Notes: generated from the letters alone by a model not told the origin. A stretch of 64,000 bases of DNA from Candidatus Bathyarchaeia archaeon (GCA_038843675.1 JAWBRV010000008.1:1-64000); one strand, 5' to 3'. Shown: positions 1 through 9,220, counted from the first letter of the stretch. Translations and numbers: made by a program.

Positions 1-366
1 ATCCTCAAGAATATCGATGCGATAGCCAGATTCGAAACGGCCTTCTTGGACGATGCCGATGTGATCGTTGTTTCATACGGGACCCCGGCTAGGTCGGCGA
101 AGAGCGCCGTGAAGGCGGCGAGGGAGGAGGACATCAAGGCCGGGTATGTTCGGCTCATAACCGTTTGGCCCTTTCACCACGAGAGGCTCAGGGCCCTATG
201 CGGCGGGGCCAAGGAGGTCATAACGGTTGAGATGAACCTCGGCCAGATCGTAGGCGAGGTGAAGAAGGCTGTCGCCTGTAATGCCCGCACGAGCCTCGTA
301 TCGAGCCCAGGTGTTGAGCCGCCGACCCCTTGGGAGATCCTCTCTAGGATAAGGGAGGTTGTCTGA
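1..366 (+). CDS. korA: 2-oxoacid:ferredoxin oxidoreductase alpha subunit, C-terminal part
   Basis: The reading frame is open from base 1, so the gene is cut by the window edge and only about 121 C-terminal residues are visible. They match the last domain of the alpha (pyrimidine plus C-terminal) subunit of 2-oxoglutarate/2-oxoacid oxidoreductases: a Rossmann-like segment (VIVVSYGT), then RLITVWPF and VITVEMNLGQ, which are typical of KorA. It is followed directly by the beta and gamma subunits on the same strand, with Shine-Dalgarno GGAGG inside its last codons. The enzyme would oxidatively decarboxylate a 2-oxoacid to acyl-CoA and reduce ferredoxin in the cytoplasm. Substrate (2-oxoglutarate or another) cannot be fixed from this fragment. 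Confidence 0.85.
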   Translation: MLKNIDAIARFETAFLDDADVIVVSYGTPARSAKSAVKAAREEDIKAGYVRLITVWPFHHERLRALCGGAKEVITVEMNLGQIVGEVKKAVACNARTSLVSSPGVEPPTPWEILSRIREVV

Positions 367-367
367 A

Positions 368-1204
368 ATGGAGATGGCGATGGAGCATCCGGCCCTGAAG
401 TATTTCAGGAGGGAAAGATTGCCGCATGTATGGTGCGCAGGTTGCGGAACCGGGCAAATATTCCATTACACGGTTAAGGCGATAGAGGAACTCGGCTTGG
501 ATCCGGATCGTGTAGTTTGGGTCAGCGGGATAGGATGCAGCGGCCGGATTGGGGCCTATTGGATTGGAGATAACATGCATACCCTTCACGGCCGGCCATT
601 GGCATTCGCGACGGGCATAAAGCTTGCAAGGCCGGAGCTTAAGGTAATAGTCCACGGCGGGGATGGGGACCTCGCCTCCATAGGCGGGAACCATTTGATC
701 CACGCCGCTAGGCGCAACGTGGGGTTAGTGACCATTTGCATCAACAACTTCAACTACGGCATGACCGGGGGCCAAGTATCGCCCACGACGCCCCTTGGCT
801 CCATAACTACGACGACGCCTTTCGGGAATGAGGAGCCCTCGTTCGACCTATGCGAACTCGTTGCATCGGCCGGGGCCACTTACGTGGCCCGGTGGACGAC
901 CTTCCACGCTAGGCCCGCCATAAACTCCATAAAGAAGGCCCTCCAAAGGGATGGCTTCTCCTTCATAGAGATCGTTTCCCAATGCGTCACCACGTACGGC
1001 AGGAGGAACCGGCTGGGCGATGGACCTCAGATGATGAGGACTTTCCAACGGATGTCCGTCACAAAGGAGCAGGCGGCTAGGATGTCGGAGGAGGAATTGA
1101 AGGGGAAGATAATCGTGGGGGAATTCGTCGATCGCCAAAGGCCGGAGTTCTCAGCGATGAAGATGGAGTTGATCAAGAGGGCTGGAGGGGGTGGCCTTGC
1201 CTAA
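368..1204 (+). CDS. korB: 2-oxoacid:ferredoxin oxidoreductase beta subunit
   Basis: ThDP-binding beta subunit of the 2-oxoacid:ferredoxin oxidoreductase. Near the N-terminus WCAGCGTG carries the cysteines expected to bind an iron-sulfur cluster. HGGDGDLASIGGNH followed by INNFNYGMTGGQ is the ThDP/Mg motif (GDG...NN). ATG at 368 is preferred over the in-frame TTG at 359 because GGAGG (354-358) lies 9 bases upstream and 359 would overlap the alpha gene. The gene overlaps the gamma subunit by 14 bases, so the three subunits are translationally coupled. The order alpha-beta-gamma is that of KorDABC enzymes; a delta (ferredoxin-like) gene would lie left of the window. Confidence 0.9.
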   Translation: MEMAMEHPALKYFRRERLPHVWCAGCGTGQIFHYTVKAIEELGLDPDRVVWVSGIGCSGRIGAYWIGDNMHTLHGRPLAFATGIKLARPELKVIVHGGDGDLASIGGNHLIHAARRNVGLVTICINNFNYGMTGGQVSPTTPLGSITTTTPFGNEEPSFDLCELVASAGATYVARWTTFHARPAINSIKKALQRDGFSFIEIVSQCVTTYGRRNRLGDGPQMMRTFQRMSVTKEQAARMSEEELKGKIIVGEFVDRQRPEFSAMKMELIKRAGGGGLA

Positions 1205-1757
1205 GGGCCGCACGGAAATATTGATCGCCGGGTTCGGCGGACAAGGGATAATACTCGCGGGCGTCATCTTGGGGAGGGCCATAGCGCTTTACGAGGGGAA
1301 GAATGCCATCCAGATCCAATCCTATGGGCCCGAGGCTAGGGGGGGTGCCTGCAGATCGGAGATCGTGGTATCGGAAGAGGAAATAGACTATCCCATGGTC
1401 ATTAGGCCGGACGTCTTCGTGGCCATGAGCCAAGAGGCCTTCGATAGGTACATAGGTCGCATGAAGCCCGAGGGGACTTTGATAGTCGATTCCAGCCTAG
1501 TACGCTTCAATGAGGATGATATCCGCCTTAAAGCCTATCGAGTCCCAGCTACGCTCGCAGCGGATGAGCTCGGTAGGAGGGTTGTCGCCAATGTGGTCAT
1601 GTTGGGGGCATTGGGAGGCCTAACCGGCTTGGTTTCCAAGGGGGCCTTGGAGAGATCCATCAGGGATACGGCGCCAAAAGGGACGGAAGAGTTAAACCTC
1701 AGGGCTTTGGAGAAGGGCTTTGAGATCGCGAAGGACCTTCGTAATCGCGATCATTAA
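1191..1757 (+). CDS. korC: 2-oxoacid:ferredoxin oxidoreductase gamma subunit
   Basis: Gamma subunit of the 2-oxoacid:ferredoxin oxidoreductase, about 188 residues, the usual size. The N-terminal GFGGQGI motif followed by a stretch around YGPEARGG is diagnostic of the family and contributes to the CoA-handling part of the complex. The GTG start at 1191 overlaps the beta gene and has GGAGGGGG immediately upstream. Last gene of the operon; downstream lie about 160 bases with a palindrome at 1870-1883 facing the convergent dehydrogenase gene. Confidence 0.9.
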   Translation: MALPKGRTEILIAGFGGQGIILAGVILGRAIALYEGKNAIQIQSYGPEARGGACRSEIVVSEEEIDYPMVIRPDVFVAMSQEAFDRYIGRMKPEGTLIVDSSLVRFNEDDIRLKAYRVPATLAADELGRRVVANVVMLGALGGLTGLVSKGALERSIRDTAPKGTEELNLRALEKGFEIAKDLRNRDH

Positions 1758-1869
1758 ATTCTAGAAGAATCATGATTTCAATTCTTTAAATGCGGATAGA
1801 AATCCTTCAATGCTCGTAGGAGGGTTTATTCGAAGGCCCTCACCAGAAAAGGATCTCCCCGTCCTTTCT

Positions 1870-1883
1870 CTCTATATATAGAG
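1870..1883. terminator. AT-rich perfect palindrome between convergent genes
   Basis: CTCTATATATAGAG is a perfect 14-base palindrome flanked by TTTCT and AAATA, sitting in the gap between the convergent korC and alcohol dehydrogenase genes. It could serve as a bidirectional 3'-end signal or as a protein site. The role is inferred only from position. Confidence 0.3.
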
Positions 1884-1916
1884 AAATACGAAGAAAGAGG
1901 GGAAATAAAGGGTCCT

Positions 1917-3044
1917 CTACATCCATGGATCTAGGACGGCCTTCACGACCTTCCAATCCCTGACCATTTCAACGGCCTTCGTCGTTTCCTCGAGCGGGAA
2001 CCTATGGGAGACGAGGTCCGCGAACTTGTATTTGGAATTGGTCCTCGCCATGAACCTCACGGCCCTCCAAGTATGCCTCGGCTCCCATGAGTAGGAGCCC
2101 TTGATCGTTATGTGCTTGAAGGTCACCCAGAACGGATGGAAGCCCTCAACGGGACCCGCGTCCATGAATTGGCCAACGACCACGTAAGTCCCACCGTCCC
2201 GGGCCATCCTAACGCCTTCCGCGAAGGCGTTCGGGACCCCGGAGCATTCGAAGACCACATCGGCGCCCTGTCCCCCGATCGAATACTCCTTCACGAGCCT
2301 TATACGCTCTTCCGGATCCTTGACCTCCGATATATCTATCGTATGATCCGCGCCCCACTTCTTGGCCAGCTCCAAGCGCTCCTTCGGTCCGCCGATCACA
2401 ATGACCTTATCCGCCCCCGACTCCTTGGCGATTATGGTTCCGAAGAGGCCCACGGCCCCGCTCCCTTGGACTGCGACCGTGTCCCCCTCCCTTATGCCCG
2501 CCCTCTCGGATGCGTGGATCATCGTCGGCGCCGCGCATCCGACTGCGACTAGGGCATCGGCCGGCAGGTCCTTCGGAAGCTTGAAGACGGCCGTCTCCGG
2601 GAAGAGGTAGCAATATTGGGCCCATCCGCCGGTGAAATGCGGGGGCTTATCGCATGAGAGCGCCGCCCCATATGTCCTCCTATTGAGGCATTTGTTTGGT
2701 ATGCCTGCTACAACGCAGTTATAGCATCGATAGCAATATCGACCTATCGTCGTGGGCCAAGTGATTCGATCACCGACCGATATGGGCTCCCCGGCCCAAT
2801 CTCTCTCCACACCCTCCCCGAGTGCTGCGATCTCCCCAACGTTCTCATGGCCCAATATGACCGGGAATGATAAGACCTTCCCGCCTGTATGGCCGAGCCA
2901 AGTGTGGACATCGGTGCCACAAATGCCCGCCGATAGCATCCTGACCAATATGGCGCCCGGCTCAACCTTCGGCAGCGGATATTCCCTGACTTCGAAAGGC
3001 TTATTGAATCCTACCATCACAGCGGCCTTTCCCTTCTCGGGCAA
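1917..3044 (-). CDS. Zinc-dependent medium-chain alcohol dehydrogenase
   Basis: Medium-chain dehydrogenase/reductase of the Zn class, 375 residues as usual. Visible features are the catalytic zinc ligands (CGTDVH at about 42-47, GHEN at 65-68), a structural zinc loop with cysteines at about 104, 107, 110 and 119, and the nucleotide motif GSGAVG near 194-199. It probably oxidises a secondary alcohol, polyol or sugar alcohol with NAD(P)H exchange; substrate cannot be read from sequence. The start is TTG with GGTGATC a few bases upstream, and an AT-rich box (AATTTATAATT) lies 40-50 bases before it. An internal ATG (residue 10) is an alternative start. It sits beside the creatininase-family gene on the same strand and may belong to the same catabolic island. 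Confidence 0.85.
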   Translation of the reverse strand: MPEKGKAAVMVGFNKPFEVREYPLPKVEPGAILVRMLSAGICGTDVHTWLGHTGGKVLSFPVILGHENVGEIAALGEGVERDWAGEPISVGDRITWPTTIGRYCYRCYNCVVAGIPNKCLNRRTYGAALSCDKPPHFTGGWAQYCYLFPETAVFKLPKDLPADALVAVGCAAPTMIHASERAGIREGDTVAVQGSGAVGLFGTIIAKESGADKVIVIGGPKERLELAKKWGADHTIDISEVKDPEERIRLVKEYSIGGQGADVVFECSGVPNAFAEGVRMARDGGTYVVVGQFMDAGPVEGFHPFWVTFKHITIKGSYSWEPRHTWRAVRFMARTNSKYKFADLVSHRFPLEETTKAVEMVRDWKVVKAVLDPWM

Positions 3045-3151
3045 GGACGATCACCATATATTGATCATAGGGCCAATAGGGCCAATTTATAATTCTTAAC
3101 AAGAAGATTAAAAGATAAACAATTTATGCATAGATAGGGAGGGGATGAAGA

Positions 3152-4042
3152 CTAGATCCTATCGTCGAACTCCCTGTTTTTCACCTCGACCTTCAGCTTC
3201 TTGACCTCCTCTATGAACTCGGCTAGCTTACCGGCCCAAATCCTGTATATCTTCTCCGCCTTCTCCGCGCTCGCGTTGGCCGGGTTCCCAACTATTCCCG
3301 TATCGCAATATTCGTGATGCTCCATCGGTAGGTAAATCATCTGGTCTTGGCCCTTGAAGATCACATAGGGGTTCCCAGCGTTCTTGCCGAATTTATCCTG
3401 CGGCAGGTACTTGGGCGCATGAACATCGCTCTTCTTCCAAACGGCCCTCTCCCAAGAGCAAGCCTCAGGATGGTACATCAGGCAGAGCGAGAACTCATCC
3501 TCGCCTGCGTGCCATCCGGGCCACTCATCCGGCGGGTTTTGTAATATAGCTCTAATCTCCGGCATCAATGGGGCGAACTCGGCATCGGCCCTGAAGAGGG
3601 CGGTGAAAGCCCCGGTCTTATATTTGATTATTCTGAGTATCGGGTCTATGACCTTTATGTTTGAGGTATGGCCCGTGACATAGATCAATTTGTTGAAGCC
3701 GTGGTGGATGAGGCTCCTCCCAATATCGTACATCAGGGCCTCATATGTGCTGGCCCTAACGGTTATCGTACCGGCTCCGGAGCCCGGCGGCCTCATATGA
3801 TGGGGTGAATAGCCGAACCAGACCAATGGGGTATGGAGGACCTGCGCCTTCTCAGCGGCCCATTTGGTCACTATCCATGCGCCTAGGCTATCCGTGGAGA
3901 GCAGGGCCGCGGGCCCATGCTGCTCGCAGCTCCCAACCGGTATCAGGCATATATCGGTTTTCTTGAGCCATTCGGCGACGTCGTAGGCGGTCATCTCGAA
4001 TATGTTGTATTTCGAATACCACCAATCCGGATATACGGGCAT
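3152..4042 (-). CDS. Creatininase-family amidohydrolase
   Basis: Creatininase/FAPy-deformylase superfamily metalloenzyme, 296 residues. Metal-binding residues of the family are visible: E40 and H42 in GSCEQHGP, D51 in STDSLG, and the HAGE motif near residue 180. Members hydrolyse cyclic amides or formamides (creatinine, mycofactocin precursor, FAPy). The residues do not define the substrate. It lies 107 bases upstream of, and on the same strand as, the alcohol dehydrogenase, and is divergent from the AOR gene, sharing a 115-base promoter region with it. Confidence 0.8.
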   Translation of the reverse strand: MPVYPDWWYSKYNIFEMTAYDVAEWLKKTDICLIPVGSCEQHGPAALLSTDSLGAWIVTKWAAEKAQVLHTPLVWFGYSPHHMRPPGSGAGTITVRASTYEALMYDIGRSLIHHGFNKLIYVTGHTSNIKVIDPILRIIKYKTGAFTALFRADAEFAPLMPEIRAILQNPPDEWPGWHAGEDEFSLCLMYHPEACSWERAVWKKSDVHAPKYLPQDKFGKNAGNPYVIFKGQDQMIYLPMEHHEYCDTGIVGNPANASAEKAEKIYRIWAGKLAEFIEEVKKLKVEVKNREFDDRI

Positions 4043-4120
4043 CCGCCATCACTTCGCGATGACTAAACGCCTCCCTAGTTAATATTCCTTTCCGAAATAA
4101 GCCCTTCGCGGAACGAATGT

Positions 4121-4130
4121 TTTATAAATA
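4121..4130 (+). promoter_or_regulatory. TATA box of the AOR-moaD operon
   Basis: TTTATAAATA is a near-perfect archaeal TATA box. Its centre is about 32 bases before the ATG at 4158, which predicts a transcript with a leader of only about 8 bases containing GAGGG. Confidence 0.6.
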
Positions 4131-4157
4131 ATTCCCAAACCCCTATTATCGAGGGAA

Positions 4158-6017
4158 ATGGCCATGGTTTATGGCTATGCCGGGAAGATTTTGAGGGTTG
4201 ACCTGAGCGCGGGGAAGACCAAGGATGAGCCGCTGGATATGGAATGGGCCAAGAAATTGATCGGCGGGGCCGGATATGCCGCGAAGATACTCTTCGAGGA
4301 GGTCGGCCCAGGGGTTGATCCATTGAGCCCGGAGAACAGGTTGATATTCATGACGACGCCCGCCATAGGGAGCGGCTTCCCATGCGGCAATAAGATGCAG
4401 GTAGTCGCTAGGTCCCCGCTGACAGGGATCTGGGGGGATGCCACCTTCTCGCCCAGATTCGCCCTAGAATTGAAGAGGGCCGGATATGATGGCATAGTGA
4501 TTCAAGGTAAGTCAAACAAACCCGTATATCTATGGATCTCTGATGGGAAGGTCGAGATAAGGGATGCAAGCAAGCTCTGGGGGAAGGAGACGTTCGAGAC
4601 AGTCGAATTGATCAGGAAGGAGCTTGGGGATGAGAGCGTCAGAGTCGTAGCGATAGGGCCCTCCGGCGAAATGCAGTTGAAGCTGGCCTGCATAATTAGC
4701 GACGATGGAAGGGCTGCGGGGAGGACTGGAATGGGCGCCGTTATGGGCTCGAAGAACCTCAAGGCCATAGCCGCCAAGGGCAGCGGGAAGATAGAGGTGG
4801 CGAACCCCGAGAAGATAAGGGCCCTATCCGCCGAGGCGATAAAGATATCGATGGAGAAAACTCAAGGCCTCAGGAATTTCGGGACTGCGGCCGGAGTCCT
4901 AACATTCGAGGAGATGGGCAACTTGCCGATAAGGAATTGGACTAGGGGGAGGTTCCCAGGGGCACCGAACATATCTGGCCAAAGGATGGCCGAGACGATC
5001 CTCACGAATAGGGAGGCTTGCTTCACCTGCCCGATCGCCTGTGGCAGGTACGTGGAGGTCAAGGAGGGCCCATATAAGATGAAGGGCTTCGGTCCGGAGT
5101 ACGAGACGATCGCCATGCTAGGCTCCGATTGTTGGATCGATAACCTCGAGGCCATAGCGAAGGCGAACGACATATGCAATCGCTATGGTATGGACACGAT
5201 ATCCGTCGGCGGTACGATAGCCTTCGCCATGGAGTGCTACGAGAAGGGTCTGATCACCAAGCAGGATACCGGTGGGCTGGAATTGACTTGGGGCAACCAC
5301 GAGGCGATGGTGAAGCTCGTTGAGCAGATGTGCAAGAAGGAGGGTTTCGGGGCCGTATTATGCGATGGCTCGAGGATCGCTTCACAGAGGATAGGGAAGG
5401 GCTCCGAGAAATACGCCATGCAAGTGAAGGGGTTGGAGCTCCCGGCCCATAACCCATATAGGTTCAAGACGATGGGCTTGAACTACGCGACGGGCAATAG
5501 GGGCGCCTGCCACAACAGGGGTTCGCCAGCTTATCCGGCGAGAGGGATCACGAGCCCTGAAATAGGCCTCGGAGAGAAATATGATGGGTTCTCCCCGGTC
5601 GGCGGCGGAAGGATCACCAAGATCCATCAAGATGCCTGCGCCCTAGTGGATTCCTTCGGGATGTGCAAATTCATGCAGTTCTTCGGCGGGCTCAACCTGA
5701 ATATGATGACCGAGCTCTACAACGCGATAACGGGACTCAATGCTACCCTTGAAGAGCTCATGAAAGCTGGGGAACGCATATGGAACCTGCAGAGGGCCTT
5801 CAGCGTCAGGATGGGCCTCACGAAGAAGGACGATAGGCTTCCGGAGCGCTTCCTAAAGGAGCCGCCGCCGGATGGCGCTATAGCCGGCCAAGTCGTCGAG
5901 TTGGATCAAATGCTCGAGGAGTACTATAGGGAGAGGAAATTGGACGCGAACGGCAGGCCGAGCGAGGAGAAGCTGAGGGAGCTCGGCTTGGACTTCGTGA
6001 TCAAGGCGCTTCGTTGA
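4158..6017 (+). CDS. aor: Aldehyde:ferredoxin oxidoreductase (tungsten pterin enzyme)
   Basis: Tungsten-dependent aldehyde:ferredoxin oxidoreductase family, 619 residues, full length. It opens with the family's GYAGKILRVDLS start. The [4Fe-4S] ligands are CFTCPIAC near residue 290 plus a late cysteine in DSFGMC near 500, giving the C-x2-C-x3-C...C pattern of AOR. The enzyme oxidises aldehydes to acids and reduces ferredoxin, using a bis-pterin W cofactor. A MoaD/ThiS-type gene follows after 6 bases, as often seen for AORs, and may help make or supply the pterin. Strong TATA box upstream. The physiological aldehyde is unknown; the adjoining dehydrogenase and sugar kinase suggest a product of sugar or polyol breakdown. 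Confidence 0.93.
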   Translation: MAMVYGYAGKILRVDLSAGKTKDEPLDMEWAKKLIGGAGYAAKILFEEVGPGVDPLSPENRLIFMTTPAIGSGFPCGNKMQVVARSPLTGIWGDATFSPRFALELKRAGYDGIVIQGKSNKPVYLWISDGKVEIRDASKLWGKETFETVELIRKELGDESVRVVAIGPSGEMQLKLACIISDDGRAAGRTGMGAVMGSKNLKAIAAKGSGKIEVANPEKIRALSAEAIKISMEKTQGLRNFGTAAGVLTFEEMGNLPIRNWTRGRFPGAPNISGQRMAETILTNREACFTCPIACGRYVEVKEGPYKMKGFGPEYETIAMLGSDCWIDNLEAIAKANDICNRYGMDTISVGGTIAFAMECYEKGLITKQDTGGLELTWGNHEAMVKLVEQMCKKEGFGAVLCDGSRIASQRIGKGSEKYAMQVKGLELPAHNPYRFKTMGLNYATGNRGACHNRGSPAYPARGITSPEIGLGEKYDGFSPVGGGRITKIHQDACALVDSFGMCKFMQFFGGLNLNMMTELYNAITGLNATLEELMKAGERIWNLQRAFSVRMGLTKKDDRLPERFLKEPPPDGAIAGQVVELDQMLEEYYRERKLDANGRPSEEKLRELGLDFVIKALR

Positions 6018-6023
6018 GCTCAA

Positions 6024-6287
6024 ATGAGGGTAAGGATAAAGCCGCTCGGGATCCTAAGGGATTTGGCGGAGAGCGCCGTCGTAGAGGTGGAGCTCAGGGA
6101 AGGGTCAACCGTGGGCGATCTTATCGAAGAGCTCGATCGTAGATATAGGGGATTCAAGGAAGCCGTCATGAAGCCATACGTGACGATAGCCGTCAACGGA
6201 AGGGAGATAGAATTCGCCAAGGGCCTCGAGACCGAGCTCTCGGATGGAAGCGTGGTGGCCTTCCTCCCGCCCTACGCCGGCGGCTAA
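6024..6287 (+). CDS. MoaD/ThiS-family sulfur carrier protein
   Basis: An 87-residue beta-grasp protein ending in the essential Gly-Gly (PPYAGG), the site that is adenylated and thiocarboxylated. Members donate sulfur to the molybdopterin/tungstopterin dithiolene (MoaD) or to thiamine. Its place 6 bases after the AOR gene argues for a MoaD role in tungstopterin supply. No E1-like or MoaE gene is visible next to it, so the activating enzyme must be elsewhere. Confidence 0.85.
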   Translation: MRVRIKPLGILRDLAESAVVEVELREGSTVGDLIEELDRRYRGFKEAVMKPYVTIAVNGREIEFAKGLETELSDGSVVAFLPPYAGG

Positions 6288-6326
6288 TCCCTTTCCTTCT
6301 TTATATTTCCATTCCAAAAGCTAGGC

Positions 6327-6336
6327 TTATATTTTA
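6327..6336 (+). promoter_or_regulatory. Putative TATA box of the FGGY kinase gene
   Basis: TTATATTTTA lies about 55 bases before the TTG start at 6388 and would give a leader of about 30 bases. It separates the kinase from the AOR-moaD unit although they run in the same direction. Confidence 0.35.
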
Positions 6337-6387
6337 TGAAAAGGGCTACTTCGGCCTATAATAAGAAGTAGCGGGGAAGATGCCGAA

Positions 6388-7929
6388 TTGGGCTATCTGT
6401 TGGGTTGCGATGTCGGTACGACCGGCTGCAAGACCCAAATATTCGATGCGGAGGGGAAGCTCGTTTCCCAATCCTATAGGGAGTACCCCCTGATCTACCC
6501 AAGGCTCAGATGGGTCGAGGCCGATCCGGAGGGACATTATTGGTGGGCCGTTAGGGAAACGTTCAGCGAGGCCATAAAGAGGAGCGGGATAAATCCGAGG
6601 GACATAGAGGGGATATCGGTGAGCTGTACAAATTGCATATTGGCGGTCGATAAGAACGGCATGCCCCTAAGGAACGCCATAATGCAATTGGATAAGAGGA
6701 TGGTCCCCCAAGCCGAGTGGATAAGGGAGCACATAGGGGCGAAGAGGATATTCGAGAAAACTGGCAATAGGATATCCGCCGGTGGGACCGCGGCGCCAAC
6801 GATACTATGGATCAAGGAGGAGGAGCCAGAGGTCTTCGAGAAGACGTATAAGTTCCTTTATCCAACGGGTTATATAGTACAAAAACTAACCGGGAAGTTC
6901 TCCATCGAGTACAGCAGGGCCTCATTCACGATATTATTCGAGGTCGGCGGGAGGAAGACTTGGTGCGAGGAGATATGCGAAGAGATGGGCATACCGATAG
7001 ATAAGCTCCCTGATATATACGCCCCTTGGGACGTCGTTGGGGAGGTCACGGAGGAAGCGGCGAAGGCCACGGGACTGGCCAAGGGAACCCCGGTCGTGGC
7101 CGGCATGGCAGATACGCCAGCGGCCGGCTTGGGGACCAAGGCCGCTAGGCCAGGGGACTTCTTCCACGTCATGGGAACGGTTGGCCGACCATCAATAATA
7201 ATGGATGAGCCGAAATTCGATGATAGGTTCGTTAACATCTGCCATGCCGTCCCGGGGACTTGGATGTCCTTCGGGGTAATGGAGGGTTGCGGGATCTCGG
7301 TGCGCTGGTTCCGGGATCAATTTGGGAAATTGGAATCGATCCTCGGGAACGATATAGGCAAAAGCCCCTATGAGCTATTGGATGCAGAGGCGGAACGCTC
7401 CCCACCGGGGGCTAGGGGCATAATCTATCTCCCCTATATAGCGGGCGAAAGGCATACGCCGATATGGGATCCGAACGCTAGGAGCGTGTTCTTCGGAATC
7501 ACCGCGAGCCATACGAGGGCCGATGTATTCCGATCTATATTGGAGGGCTTGGCGTTCGGGTTGAGGCATAACATGGAGATCTTCGAGAGCATCGGCCTGA
7601 GGATAAGGGAGATTTTGATAAGCGGTGGGGTATCGAAGAGCAAGGTGGGGATGCAGATACACGCCGATGTGACCGGAAAGCCTGTGATGAACGTGAATAT
7701 ACCCGATAGCGAACCATTTGGGAACGCCGTCTTGGCCGGGTATGGCGTTGGGGTTTATAAGGATATCCCGACGGCTGAGGACGAGTTGATAAAGATTGTC
7801 AGTGTCGTGAAGCCTAGGGCGGAATATTACGAACTATATAGTAAATTGTTCGAGATCTATAAGGACCTCTATTGGCACCTAAAGGAGGACTTCGAAAAGC
7901 TCAGCCGGATAGAGCAGGTGGCCAAATGA
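6388..7929 (+). CDS. FGGY-family carbohydrate kinase
   Basis: FGGY sugar kinase of the xylulokinase/gluconokinase type, 513 residues. N-terminal phosphate motif GCDVGTTGCKTQIF and the C-terminal ATP-site motif ISGGVSKSK are both present, so both actin-like domains are complete. It should phosphorylate a ketose, polyol or sugar acid with ATP in the cytoplasm; substrate class cannot be read from these motifs. The TTG start is chosen because the conserved N-terminus begins right after it. Downstream, 49 bases away, is the UPF0261 protein; upstream the AOR unit. The set looks like a sugar/polyol-derivative degradation module. Confidence 0.88.
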   Translation: MGYLLGCDVGTTGCKTQIFDAEGKLVSQSYREYPLIYPRLRWVEADPEGHYWWAVRETFSEAIKRSGINPRDIEGISVSCTNCILAVDKNGMPLRNAIMQLDKRMVPQAEWIREHIGAKRIFEKTGNRISAGGTAAPTILWIKEEEPEVFEKTYKFLYPTGYIVQKLTGKFSIEYSRASFTILFEVGGRKTWCEEICEEMGIPIDKLPDIYAPWDVVGEVTEEAAKATGLAKGTPVVAGMADTPAAGLGTKAARPGDFFHVMGTVGRPSIIMDEPKFDDRFVNICHAVPGTWMSFGVMEGCGISVRWFRDQFGKLESILGNDIGKSPYELLDAEAERSPPGARGIIYLPYIAGERHTPIWDPNARSVFFGITASHTRADVFRSILEGLAFGLRHNMEIFESIGLRIREILISGGVSKSKVGMQIHADVTGKPVMNVNIPDSEPFGNAVLAGYGVGVYKDIPTAEDELIKIVSVVKPRAEYYELYSKLFEIYKDLYWHLKEDFEKLSRIEQVAK

Positions 7930-7978
7930 GGCCGCGGACGGCCCCTTGGTTCCCCATCCGGGGAGTTTTTAAGGAGGC

Positions 7979-9220
7979 ATGCGTAAGGCATGGGCGGTGC
8001 ATGGTTTGGATAAAACGGTCCTGATAATAGCGACTTTGGATACGAAGGGGGAGGAGGTCAGGTACATAAAGGAGAGGCTCGAGGATAAGGGCAAGCGCGT
8101 ATTGGTCATGGATTCTGGCACGCGCGGGGTCCCGATCGGCGTTAGGGCCGATATATCGAGGGAGGAGGTTGCGAAGGCCGCTGGATACGATATAAAGGAG
8201 ATCAGCGAAATGAGGCGCGGGCCCGCCATCGAGGCCATGAAGAAGGGGATAGCCAAGATCTGTAAGGAGCTCTACGAATCCGGGAGGATCCATGGCATAA
8301 TGTCCCTTGGAGGAGCCGATGGCGCCTGTTTGGCATCGGCGGGCATGCAGGTCCTGCCCGTGGGCATTCCGAAGCTCCTCATCTCCCCGGTCTTCCAAGG
8401 CAAAGAGACTTTCGGGGAGTTCGTCGGGACAAAGGACGTAATATGCATGCATTCCATGATAGACATACTCGGGATAAACCAGTTCAGCAGGAAGATATTT
8501 GATAATGCCGTTGGCGCTATGATCGGTATGCTCGACGCCGACGTTAGCCCAAAGATCGAGAAGAGCAGGATGATCGGAACGACCATGTATGGGAATACGA
8601 CGCCGGCGGTTATGAGGGCCAAGTCGCTCCTCGAAAGGGATGGATTTGAGGTCCTAGTATTTCATCCGAATGGGACCGGGGGGAGGATAATGGAGCAATT
8701 GGCCGAGGAGGGTATATTGGCGGGCGTCCTCGACATTACGCCCCACGAGTTCGTGGACGAGATGTATGGAGGACAGCATGCGGGTGGGCCGAGGAGGTTG
8801 GAGGTCGTCGGCGAAGCCGGTGTGCCGCAGGTCGTTGCGCCCGGTTGCGTTGACTTCATACTATGGGGAGGGCCGTTGCCGGAGAAGTATAAGGGTAGGA
8901 GGACCTATCCCTTCAACCCATACCTGACGCTCGTAAGGACAACCATTGAGGAGGCGAGGGAAATAGGCGAGACGATGGCTAGGAAGCTGAACAAGGCTAA
9001 GGGGCCCGTCACCGTGGTTGTGCCGCTTAGGGGCATGTCCATGTACAATAGGCCGGGCGATCCAATATACTATCCCGAGGCGGATGCGGCATTCCTTAAA
9101 GCCCTGAAGGAGAATTTGGACCCAAAGATAAAGCTAGTCGAGGTCGATGCCCACATAAACGACCCGATCTTCGCCGATACATGCGTTTCTGAGCTGAAGG
9201 CGCTCCTCGGGATGGTTTAG
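7979..9220 (+). CDS. Tm-1-like ATP-binding domain protein (UPF0261)
   Basis: About 413 residues of the UPF0261/Tm-1 N-terminal-domain family. The conserved start IATLDTKGEE and the loop GGADGACLA are present. Plant Tm-1 proteins bind ATP and block tobamovirus replication; microbial members are poorly characterised and often sit in sugar-acid or lactone degradation clusters. AAGGAGG at 7971-7977 is only one base before the ATG at 7979, and a TTTTTAA box lies just upstream, so initiation at GTG 7997 or TTG 8006 is also possible. The function in this cluster is unknown. Confidence 0.8.
   Translation: MRKAWAVHGLDKTVLIIATLDTKGEEVRYIKERLEDKGKRVLVMDSGTRGVPIGVRADISREEVAKAAGYDIKEISEMRRGPAIEAMKKGIAKICKELYESGRIHGIMSLGGADGACLASAGMQVLPVGIPKLLISPVFQGKETFGEFVGTKDVICMHSMIDILGINQFSRKIFDNAVGAMIGMLDADVSPKIEKSRMIGTTMYGNTTPAVMRAKSLLERDGFEVLVFHPNGTGGRIMEQLAEEGILAGVLDITPHEFVDEMYGGQHAGGPRRLEVVGEAGVPQVVAPGCVDFILWGGPLPEKYKGRRTYPFNPYLTLVRTTIEEAREIGETMARKLNKAKGPVTVVVPLRGMSMYNRPGDPIYYPEADAAFLKALKENLDPKIKLVEVDAHINDPIFADTCVSELKALLGMV

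Noticed and set aside
344-703. Minus-strand 119-codon frame over korB
   Set aside because: Shadow of the korB coding sequence; low-complexity composition and no conserved motif.
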